Source: Paenibacillus sp. USDA918EY
Lineage (GTDB): Bacteria > Bacillota > Bacilli > Paenibacillales > Paenibacillaceae
Reading direction: 5' to 3'
NCBI RefSeq assembly: GCF_009870825.1
Contig: NZ_WTWY01000001.1
Span: forward strand, 248,001 to 312,000
Length of the DNA stretch: 64,000 nt
In this document: piece after piece, positions 14,496 through 21,687 of the stretch
How positions within the stretch are numbered: the first letter of the stretch is position 1
Layout of the letters: each line of letters opens with the position of its first letter
Notes under the pieces: generated by a model
Databases searched by the model: none
Told to the model about the DNA's origin: nothing
What the model saw: only the letters and a program-made list of their open reading frames with translations
Made by a program: the position numbers and the translations under genes

Positions 14496-15784
14496 ATATT
14501 TTAGTGATAGGTACGGGATATGTCGGCACTACCACTGCTCTCGTATTTGCAGAAATTGGCTGGAATGTGACGGGTTTGGATGTAGATCCGCAAAAAATCG
14601 AGCACCTCCGACAAGGGAAGCTTCATTTTTATGAACCTGGATTGGAAGGTCTATTGAAAAAACATCTGGGGACGAAACGAATTCGATTTACAACGGACAA
14701 GAAGGAGGCGATAGAAAACAACGCAATTATTTTCATTTGTGTCGGAACGCCTTCCCTCCCTGACGGCCGCGCCGATTTGCGATATGTGAAACAGGCGGCG
14801 GAAGATATAGGCAGACATATGAATGGTGATAAATTGATTATCAATAAAAGCACGGTTCCTGTTGGCACGCAAGAACTGGTCACTGGATGGACAAGAGATG
14901 CGCGGACGGTTCCTTATCCGTTTGAAGTCGCATCCAACCCTGAATTTTTACGGGAAGGTAAAGCGTTGATGGATGCGCTGCAGCCGGACCGGATTATTAT
15001 CGGAACGAACAGCGATAACGTAGCAAAACGAATCGGAAAGCTATACGAGTCGATGCAATGCCCCATCATTGTCACTACGCCAAGAACTGCCGAGTTCACA
15101 AAGTATGCGGCGAACGCTTTTTTGGCAACAAAAATTTCGTTCATCAATGAGTTGGCCAGACTATCGGACCGGCTGGGCGTCAATGTAAAAGAAGTGGCGT
15201 ACGGTATCGGACTTGACAACCGAATTGGGCCAAGCTTTCTCCAAGCGGGCATCGGATATGGCGGCTCCTGTTTCCCAAAAGATGTAGCTGCATTGCTGAA
15301 TATGGCCGAACACAATGACGTGGAACTGAAGTTGCTGAAGAAAGTCGTTCATGTCAATCAGAGACAACACTTGTATATGCTTCAAAAAGTTCGGGAGCAG
15401 ATCGGAAACTTGGCGGGCAAGAGAATTGCCCTATTAGGTCTTGCTTTTAAGCCGGATACCGACGATATTCGGGAAGCGCCTGCCATTCGTATGATCCAAA
15501 AATTGCGTAACGAAAAGGCATACGTCCAAGTATATGATCCGATAGCCGCGCTGCCTCCCGAGCTTATGGATGAGCGTGTTAAATTCGGCAGTAGTCCGGA
15601 AGAAACGATGAAGGGGGCAGATGCGGCCATCATATGCACGGAGTGGCCAATGTTTCTTAAAATAGACTGGGTTCAAGTCAAAGACAGCATGAATGCGCCT
15701 AACTTGTTTGACGGAAGAAACTTGTTGGATGCCGGTCAAATGAAGGACATCGGCTTCTATTATCAAGGAATTGGCTATAGTTAG
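14492..15784 (+). CDS. UDP-glucose/GDP-mannose dehydrogenase family protein
   Basis: 430 residues from GTG 14492, overlapping the upstream stop. The NAD site is VNILVIGTGYVGTTTALVFAEIG, followed by IFICVGTPSLPDGRAD and INKSTVPVGTQE. The central domain has ASNPEFLREGKALMD, EFTKYAANAFLATKISFINE and GYGGSCFPKDV, where C260 is the catalytic thiol. The C-terminal domain has LGLAFKPDTDDIREAPA. These enzymes oxidise UDP-glucose twice to UDP-glucuronate using two NAD+. Length and motifs are complete. With the preceding genes it should supply acidic sugar donors for a polysaccharide. Confidence 0.92.
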   Translation: MNILVIGTGYVGTTTALVFAEIGWNVTGLDVDPQKIEHLRQGKLHFYEPGLEGLLKKHLGTKRIRFTTDKKEAIENNAIIFICVGTPSLPDGRADLRYVKQAAEDIGRHMNGDKLIINKSTVPVGTQELVTGWTRDARTVPYPFEVASNPEFLREGKALMDALQPDRIIIGTNSDNVAKRIGKLYESMQCPIIVTTPRTAEFTKYAANAFLATKISFINELARLSDRLGVNVKEVAYGIGLDNRIGPSFLQAGIGYGGSCFPKDVAALLNMAEHNDVELKLLKKVVHVNQRQHLYMLQKVREQIGNLAGKRIALLGLAFKPDTDDIREAPAIRMIQKLRNEKAYVQVYDPIAALPPELMDERVKFGSSPEETMKGADAAIICTEWPMFLKIDWVQVKDSMNAPNLFDGRNLLDAGQMKDIGFYYQGIGYS

Positions 15785-15852
15785 CCTCTGCAAGCGAATT
15801 TCTCCTCATGACCTCGCCTAAGATTGAAGAGGAAGGGCTTGCAGAGCGGCGC

Positions 15853-16126
15853 GTGGCCATTAAGCAGACGGTACCGAATCGGCCTGTAGCAGTGGTCAGC
15901 AGGCTTTGTGAAAAGAGGATTTATCGAGCGTAAGATCCCTGCTAAGCGGCAAAATAATATATATGTTTTGCCCAAAGCCGTTACGTTGATCGAGGATTTC
16001 GACTCCTTCCAAAGCGTGGAGGACGAAATCGTTCAAGCTCTTACCGCAGAGGAGAAGCGAACCTTGAAGGAAATGCTGATCAAATCTACCCAGACGGTCG
16101 CTGGCCATGTAATATTGTCCAAATAA
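15853..16126 (+). pseudogene. MarR-family regulator relic
   Basis: The last 70 codons read VKRGFIERKIPAKRQNNIYVL, then LIEDFDSF and LTAEEKRTLKEMLIKST, which is the wing and C-terminal helix of a MarR regulator. Upstream, VAVVSRLCEKR matches the recognition helix in another frame, so there is at least one frameshift as well as loss of the N-terminal half. No start or ribosome site is present. A 10-bp inverted repeat (CTCTGCAAGC/GCTTGCAGAG, 15786-15846) lies between the dehydrogenase stop and this relic. Confidence 0.55.
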
Positions 16127-16248
16127 GCGGAGATTAAAAGCTCAATAGTGACTACGACAATTGATTAAGGCCAACGGGATACGATGGCACCAAGGATAAG
16201 GCCGCCGATTACTTCGGTGGCCATCTGTGCATGTTATGTAGGCTTGAT

Positions 16249-16552
16249 AAAGGTTGGAAACTATACGCCACGGCTGCTCCTTTCGCAATTTTCGCCGATC
16301 AACCCGTTAAGCTGAACCGTATAAGTTGCGGGAAAAATCCCCATTTTCCTTAGTCCCTTCTTTGAGGACGGACTGGGGTTTAATGTCTTGTTTACGGTTT
16401 ATGACCCTAAGAAACGGGCCGTTGGGTTTTAGTTTTCTAAGGGATGGAGGTTGGAGGTACCTGCGGAGTTAGGGAAGTTTAAGTTTGCAAGGCGGAAGTT
16501 TAAGCTGGCTGGGACTATTCGGGGCTCATTTTTTGTCATTAAAGGAGATTGA
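16249..16552 (+). pseudogene. 'VKLNRI' family relic, copy 2 (most complete)
   Basis: One frame gives GWKLYATAAPFAIFADQPVK and LNRI around the 19-bp core at 16304-16322. After a frameshift a second frame gives EDGLGFNVLFTVYDPKKRAV, a TAG, then in frame FSKGWRLEVPAELGKFKFAR, RKFKLAGTIRG and SFFVIKGD before TGA. Together they outline a compact, basic, beta-rich domain of roughly 95 residues. It has one frameshift and one internal stop. I do not recognise the family. Confidence 0.55.
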
Positions 16553-16670
16553 GAAAGGGAGACGGAAGAAAGGGGCTGGTTGTTCCACCCCCTCTTTCAT
16601 GATCATCGCAAGAAAAACATCCGCTAAGCGCGGTCTGTCTTCTGCGAAAGTACATCGATAGACGTTTTCC

Positions 16671-17240
16671 TTATTCCTTTTTTTCCAACTCCGCCTTTAA
16701 TCTTGCATTCTCTTCCAAGAGCTTTTGAACGTCCGGGATATCCTTGCCGGAAACCCAGCCGTGCAAATCGTCTCTTGCTGCATACTTCGGCAATTGATCA
16801 CGAAGCACCATTTTAATGTGCCGTACATCATCGACATAATAGATAGGGATTTGTTCCATGACCGTTTGCTTAAACGCTTGAAACTCCTGATAGTGTTCAA
16901 TGGCTGTGAAATCGTATGGCAGTTGTCTTAACCTTTCATCTGTGAGAACAAAAGCAAATCTAGGTTTTCCCGTTTCTCCGGCATACTCATATTCCCATTG
17001 CGTATAGCTTTTGGATTCATCATCAGGGAGCGTTAAACCATAGAATCCACCGAGAATCAGGATATATACGTCGGACTCGTCGATCCATCTCTTCCTGATG
17101 TTCATTGGACTTTCCTTGAAAAATTGCTCGACTCCAGCAGGGATATGACCGGCTTGAAGAATGGATTCAACAGCGGCATGCCTATCCTCAATAAGATCGT
17201 AGTAAGTAGCCGATATATAAATTTGTAATTTTTTTCTCAT
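16671..17240 (-). CDS. stand-alone DUF4062 protein with C-terminal coiled coil
   Basis: 189 residues, start ATG 17240. LQIYISATYYDLIEDRHAAVESILQAG, IRKRWIDESDVYILILGGFYG and SYTQWEYEYAGETGKPRFAFVL are the DUF4062 core, a Rossmann-like domain usually found at the N terminus of large STAND-type NTPases and other putative conflict proteins. Here it stands alone: after about residue 165 only a short helix, KLLEENARLKAELEKKE, remains, which looks like a coiled-coil end. No NTPase partner is adjacent. It may sense or bind a nucleotide-derived ligand, but no function is established. Confidence 0.7.
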   Translation of the reverse strand: MRKKLQIYISATYYDLIEDRHAAVESILQAGHIPAGVEQFFKESPMNIRKRWIDESDVYILILGGFYGLTLPDDESKSYTQWEYEYAGETGKPRFAFVLTDERLRQLPYDFTAIEHYQEFQAFKQTVMEQIPIYYVDDVRHIKMVLRDQLPKYAARDDLHGWVSGKDIPDVQKLLEENARLKAELEKKE

Positions 17241-17385
17241 AAGCCCACCCGTATGAAAGAATTAGTATAGATAGAATCTACTACTTTCCCGCTTCATTTG
17301 TCAAAATTTACTGGCAGTTTCATGTTAGTTTGCCCCCGGGAGTCTCATTCTGAGTGGCAGCATCAGGCTACAGCGGTTCCGGTAA

Positions 17386-17480
17386 ATGGGCTAAGAAGGT
17401 TGACGGCCAAGCACCGTGACGGTTTTTTTGCAAGTAGCTCCGTTAAGCTGAACCGTATTTGCCTATACAGTCAGCACGCC
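17386..17480 (+). pseudogene. 'VKLNRI' family relic, copy 3
   Basis: The frame reads NGLRRLTAKHRDGFFASSSV and KLNRICLYSQHALP, with the identical 19-bp core CCGTTAAGCTGAACCGTAT at 17440-17458. R-L-x-A, F-[FS]-A and SVKLNRI match copy 1. The downstream LGF part is missing. It lies in a 485-bp gene-poor region before a strong terminator. Confidence 0.45.
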
Positions 17481-17578
17481 CTACCACAAGTGATGGCGAT
17501 AAAAAAGTTGGGGATCGAGGGAGATGGTGGTGAGCGGTGGAAATAGAGTGGATTTGTGCTGTACCGTAAAATGGAAAC

Positions 17579-17629
17579 CGCCCGAGTCCGAACCGCGCAA
17601 AGCGCGGTCAGGATTCGGGCGTTTTTTTT
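17579..17629 (+). terminator. strong intrinsic terminator
   Basis: CGCCCGAGTCCGAACCGCGC pairs with GCGCGGTCAGGATTCGGGCG, followed by eight T. No intact plus-strand gene lies just upstream; only the third relic does, so this terminator probably outlived its gene. On the minus strand it may insulate the MmyB-type regulator gene. Confidence 0.75.
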
Positions 17630-17726
17630 CGGCATTTCTTCTTCCGTGATAAGTGGCCTTTTATAGGACAAGGACCTTGATGCAAAAAGTTGTGGTAACG
17701 AAAAAATATTGTTTGGGAGCATGAAC

Positions 17727-18557
17727 TTACTTTAGCAACTCTTCCAACTGTTCGTCGGTCCCCGAGTTTTCGAGCGGCGTAAACACCCTTATGGCAAAAG
17801 CGCTGCTTTCAGAGATTGTAAGCGTATGGTAATGGAAAGTCAGCAGGCCAGCTTGCGGTAGACGAATGATTTGATCCCCCTCCAAAGTATCGGAAACGTC
17901 TTGTCGAGCCCATAACGTCCTAAACTCCTCGTTCCTGTCATATAACTTGTCGAATAGCTCTTGATACCACAAATCGTGCATGTTCCGGGCAAACCGGCTT
18001 CTGAAATGAGCCACCATCGTAGAAGCGACATTCTCCCAGTTCACGATGCGAGACTTGTTGTCCTCCACCTCGAAGACGCGCCAAAGCATGTTTCTTTCGA
18101 GCTCCGGGGCTCGGCTTAATTCACCGCACAACGTACCCGATATTTGGTTCCATGCGAGAACGTTCCAGCGTTTGTCGATCATGTAGGCCGGATAGGTTCC
18201 CAACCTGTCCAGAATCTGCTGCAGGGAAGCGGGGGCGGAATCATTCTCTTTGGTCTGAGGAAGCGATGACGGATTGGCCAAAACGAGAAGATGGTTGCGT
18301 TCGTCGCTGCTAAGCCGCAATGTTCGTGCCAAGCTCTCCAAGACTTGTTCAGACACACGAATGTCCCGGCCTTGCTCCAGTGCGGTATACCACGGCAAAG
18401 AAATGCCTGATAAACTTGCCACTTCCTCTCGTCTTAACCCCGTTGTGCGACGGCGCGATGTTCCAACCGGCAAACCCGCCTCTCTCGGGGAGAGCCGCAA
18501 GCGGCGTGACCGGAGAAAGTCAGCCAATTGTTTGCGTCTTCTTTTATCAATCATCAT
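17727..18557 (-). CDS. XRE-family HTH regulator with MmyB-like ligand-binding domain
   Basis: 276 residues from ATG 18557, with AGAGG 7 nt upstream; a longer frame to 18716 lacks a ribosome site. The N-terminal HTH contains LADFLRSRRLRLSPREAGLP, TTGLRREEVASLSGISLPWYTALEQGR and VLESLARTLRLSSDERNHLL, the hallmark of this regulator class. The rest is the PAS-like MmyB domain (YPAYMIDKRWNVLAWNQIS, NMLWRVFE). These regulators usually act on a divergent oxidoreductase gene; the SDR gene starts 233 bp away in the opposite direction. The ligand is unknown. Confidence 0.88.
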   Translation of the reverse strand: MMIDKRRRKQLADFLRSRRLRLSPREAGLPVGTSRRRTTGLRREEVASLSGISLPWYTALEQGRDIRVSEQVLESLARTLRLSSDERNHLLVLANPSSLPQTKENDSAPASLQQILDRLGTYPAYMIDKRWNVLAWNQISGTLCGELSRAPELERNMLWRVFEVEDNKSRIVNWENVASTMVAHFRSRFARNMHDLWYQELFDKLYDRNEEFRTLWARQDVSDTLEGDQIIRLPQAGLLTFHYHTLTISESSAFAIRVFTPLENSGTDEQLEELLK

Positions 18558-18789
18558 GAAGTTACCTCTTCCTACGGTGATAGAATTTATAGCAGTATCC
18601 ATGATAATACTGTAAATGCTGACCTGTTTGTTCTTTTCATGACTCATTATAATCGGATTATCGTCCGTCGTGAAGGAGAGTCGGGGATGAAACAAGCTGT
18701 ACCGAAATTCTCGCATGGATTAGCCGTTTGCGGCCGATGAGAATCGAATTGCAAGGTCAATCCAGTAACCGAATACGAAGGAGAATGAT

Positions 18790-19539
18790 ATGGTGAAAAC
18801 AAAACAGATCGAACGTGAGTATAGTTTCAAGGGCAAACGTGTTGTTTTTCTTGGAGGTACGTCCGGAATCGGGTTTGCGGCAGCCGAAGCGGCTGCACGG
18901 GAAGGTGCATCCCTGGTCGTCGTGTCCAGTCGAAAAGAAAAAGTTGACCTTGCCGTTTCGCGTTTGATCGAAGGTACCGAGGGGTATGCGGTTGATCTGA
19001 CGAATGAGGAACAGGTTCGTCAATTTTTCAGCGAAATCGGGGAATTCGATCACTTGGTCTTTACCGCCGGCGACCCACTGATGGTCGAAAGTCTTGACGC
19101 CACCGACATCGATGCAGCGCACCGATTGTTTAACGTTCGATATTGGGGAGCGTTTATGGCGGCCAAATACGGTAGCCGAAACATCAGACAGGGTGGTTCG
19201 ATCACATTGACTTCCGGCGTTGCCGGAGTTCGCCCGCAGAAGGGGTTTACTGTCGCAGCCAGCATATGCGGCGCTGTCGAGTCGCTCACCCGGGCGTTGG
19301 CCGTCGAGCTGAGTCCACTTCGCGTCAATGCCGTTAGCTTCGGCCTTATGCGTACCGAGCTGTGGGACGGCATTCCTGAGGAACACCGGAACGCGATGTA
19401 TGAAAATGCCGGGAAATCGTTGCCGGTTGGGCGAATCGGCGAACCGGAGGACGGTGCCGAGGCTTTTCTCTACTTAATGCGTCAGAAATACTCCACCGGG
19501 CAGATCGTTGTCGTGGATGGCGGTTCTACTTTGGTTTAA
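18790..19539 (+). CDS. SDR family oxidoreductase
   Basis: 249 residues, ATG 18790 following AAGGAGAATGAT. The cofactor site is VVFLGGTSGIGFAAAEAAAREG, the T-G-x-x-x-G-x-G variant. VYVSSRKEKVD-like VVSSRKEKVD at the end of strand 2 suggests NADP(H). The classical catalytic Tyr in Y-x-x-x-K is not obvious: the equivalent region reads GFTVAASICGAVESLTRALAVEL, so A replaces Y. The C-terminal RIGEPEDGAEAFLYLM and TGQIVVVDGGSTLV are standard. Either it uses another residue or it is an atypical SDR. Control by the divergent MmyB-type regulator is likely. Confidence 0.85.
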   Translation: MVKTKQIEREYSFKGKRVVFLGGTSGIGFAAAEAAAREGASLVVVSSRKEKVDLAVSRLIEGTEGYAVDLTNEEQVRQFFSEIGEFDHLVFTAGDPLMVESLDATDIDAAHRLFNVRYWGAFMAAKYGSRNIRQGGSITLTSGVAGVRPQKGFTVAASICGAVESLTRALAVELSPLRVNAVSFGLMRTELWDGIPEEHRNAMYENAGKSLPVGRIGEPEDGAEAFLYLMRQKYSTGQIVVVDGGSTLV

Positions 19540-19792
19540 TTTTCTTACCGCCGGTTATGTTTGCGATGCATCCTTTTTTTTAAGTACGCGGATCCCGATG
19601 AAGGCAAAAGCATACATGCATTTATATTCCTCCGATTCATTTGTTTACGAGAACTCATAACTGTTTTTGTAATCCACGAACATTTATGTAATGACATATT
19701 TAGCGAATGGTGATACAATCCCAAAAAAGGAACATGCGTTCCTCTTTGTGATGGACAAGAAATTTCGCCATGCTATTTAGAGGAGTGAAAAA

Positions 19793-20311
19793 ATGCGAAG
19801 TCGAATGAACGTACGAATCGAGCCTTGGTCAGATGCCGACCTTGCTTTGCTCTATCGCCTGAATGCACCGGAAATGCTGGAACATTTGGGCGGCCCGGAG
19901 ACCGAGGAACAGATCCTTGCACGACACAAGCGGTACCTTGAGGTTGGCATGAAGGGAACTGGACGTATGTTCAGCATCGTCCTGCTCCCGGAATTCGAAA
20001 CGGTCGGCAACATCGGGTATTGGGAACGCATCTGGCAGGAGGAAACCATTTGCGAAATCGGCTGGGGCGTCTTGCCGCCTTTTCAGGGCAGAGGCATAGC
20101 TGCTGCTGCCGCTGCGGCTGCGCTCGCAAGTGCCAAAGCGGAACGGAAACATAGGTACATTCATGCATTCCCGTCGGCCGATAATCCGGCGTCAAACGCC
20201 ATTTGCCGGAAGCTCGGCTTCTCGTGTATCGCAGAGTGCGCGTTCGAGTACCCGCCAGGGAACATGATGCGATGCAACGAATGGCGCATAGATCTTTATG
20301 AAAAATTATAG
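19793..20311 (+). CDS. GNAT family N-acetyltransferase
   Basis: 172 residues, ATG 19793 after GAGGAG. NVRIEPWSDADLALLYRLN, VGNIGYWERIWQEETICEIGWGV and PPFQGRGIAAAAAAAALA (the CoA loop with an unusual run of alanines) define a RimJ/RimL-like GNAT. NPASNAICRKLGFSCI is the motif B/C pattern. Length is normal. The 250-bp gap upstream carries no other gene, so it has its own promoter; the terminator at 20523 probably ends it. Substrate unknown. Confidence 0.8.
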   Translation: MRSRMNVRIEPWSDADLALLYRLNAPEMLEHLGGPETEEQILARHKRYLEVGMKGTGRMFSIVLLPEFETVGNIGYWERIWQEETICEIGWGVLPPFQGRGIAAAAAAAALASAKAERKHRYIHAFPSADNPASNAICRKLGFSCIAECAFEYPPGNMMRCNEWRIDLYEKL

Positions 20312-20522
20312 AATAGCATGCAAGCATAGCAGGTAGCTTTATGCTCATTTGCATCTCTCCAATTGTGGATTGACGCAGGACCACCATGCGGCTACCGGGG
20401 AACTCATAAGTTTGTCTCAACGTAGAGGGTTATGTTTTGATTTGCATATGGAGATGCCAAGATCCTATCGACAGGTAATACGGGTATAGTTAGGATAAGG
20501 GCTGAGGGTTTGTTTTTACTAG

Positions 20523-20552
20523 GCAGCCGGACTTAAATCCGGCTGCTTTTTT
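20523..20552 (+). terminator. intrinsic terminator overlapping the AraC gene end
   Basis: GCAGCCGGA pairs with TCCGGCTGC and is followed by six T on the plus strand. The AraC stop codon at 20533 lies inside the hairpin, so convergent transcripts share this site. Confidence 0.7.
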
Positions 20553-21399
20553 GTCCTGGTCCGGAAAAGGCAATCGGTGCTGCGGCTTCGGTAGTCCGGT
20601 AATGTTTTGGGGAGACCCCCTTTACCTTTTTAAAAACTTTGGAGAAAAGCAAAGGGTCGTTATAGCCGACAGAGCGGGAGATATCGCCGATCGAAAGCTC
20701 CGCGTTTTCCATCATTTCGCAAGCTTTGTTGATCCGGTAGCGAATCAAATAATTCTGGATGCTCGTATTCGTCCGTTGTTTGAATAACGAGCACAAATAG
20801 CTTCGGTTGAGTCCGATAAATTGTGCGATGTCCTCGACGGTCATTTTCTGGGCATAATTGATCTCGATAAAATCCTTCACCTTTTCAACATAAATTTCCG
20901 CCAGGCTTTCTTTTGGATTGGGCAGCGTTAAAGGACCAGACTCCACAAGGTCCGATAACAACAAATACAGCAGCCCGGTTAGCCGCGTTTCCCGGGCTTT
21001 ACGGCATTTTCCCGACTCGATCATCAGCTGCAGATACTGGTAGATCATATCGTTCCGATCATAGTAAAGAATTGGGGAAGCCATCGTTAGGCCGGCCTGC
21101 TTAAGGAGTAATTCCGCCAACGTTCCGTTAAAGCCAAACCAGCAATAAGACCAAGGGTTTACCGCATCGGCTTGATAATAAGTGATGACATCGGGGCTAA
21201 TGAGAAACCCTTGTCCCTTACCCAAACTGTACCTTTTGCCTTCTACCTCGAAAATTCCTTCTCCGCTCAAAATATAGTGAAGCAGAAAGTGATTTCTTAC
21301 AGCGGGCCCAAAATAATGACCGGGTATGCAATCCTCTACGCCAAATTGGGTAAGATGCAACTCTGCGTGATGTTTGCTGCGTGGCAAATATTCAATCAC
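20533..21399 (-). CDS. AraC-family regulator (MsmR/RafR-like)
   Basis: 288 residues. The N-terminal cupin sensor shows FLLHYILSGEGIFEVEGKRYSLGKGQGFLI and PWSYCWFGFNG. The C-terminal region has two helix-turn-helices (MTVEDIAQFIGLNRSYLCSLFKQRTNTSIQNYL, ELSIGDISRSVGYNDPLLFSKVFKKVKGVSPKHYR). This architecture is typical of regulators of alpha-galactoside and raffinose use. It is divergent from the GH36 gene across 288 bp, and it likely activates GH36 in response to a galactoside. No clear operator could be picked out by eye. Confidence 0.88.
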   Translation of the reverse strand: MIEYLPRSKHHAELHLTQFGVEDCIPGHYFGPAVRNHFLLHYILSGEGIFEVEGKRYSLGKGQGFLISPDVITYYQADAVNPWSYCWFGFNGTLAELLLKQAGLTMASPILYYDRNDMIYQYLQLMIESGKCRKARETRLTGLLYLLLSDLVESGPLTLPNPKESLAEIYVEKVKDFIEINYAQKMTVEDIAQFIGLNRSYLCSLFKQRTNTSIQNYLIRYRINKACEMMENAELSIGDISRSVGYNDPLLFSKVFKKVKGVSPKHYRTTEAAAPIAFSGPGQKSSRI

Positions 21400-21687
21400 G
21401 ATAAATCTCCTTACACAAAATTTCTAGCATTATAACATATTTTATGAGTACAATGCCATGTACTTGATCTTTGAATTTAATATATTATTTCTGTATCCGG
21501 CGGTCAGTTTAAATTTGAGTTAATCAAGCTTTAAACCATGTCGGATTCTTTATATCATCGATCAAAATACTCTAATGGGCAAGGCGAAATGAAAGATCAA
21601 ATATGCGTGACAAAGGTGATTCTTCTATAGCGCCTCTTTTTGGTATGGGTTTCCGAGGAGTATGATCTGGAAGGGAGTTATTTTTTA

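Noticed and set aside
15786-15846. Inverted repeat CTCTGCAAGC/GCTTGCAGAG as terminator of the dehydrogenase gene
   Set aside because: The loop is about 40 nt and there is no T-run, so termination is not supported; mentioned only as a repeat in the MarR relic entry.
12488-17480. Shared GTCAGCACGCC at about 12488 and 17471
   Set aside because: Only 11 bp match exactly and flanks do not align well; a chance match cannot be excluded, so it is not added to the relic family.
21400-21687. cre or defined AraC operator before the GH36 gene
   Set aside because: I looked for the cre consensus and for clear direct repeats; the region is AT-rich but shows no match good enough to report.
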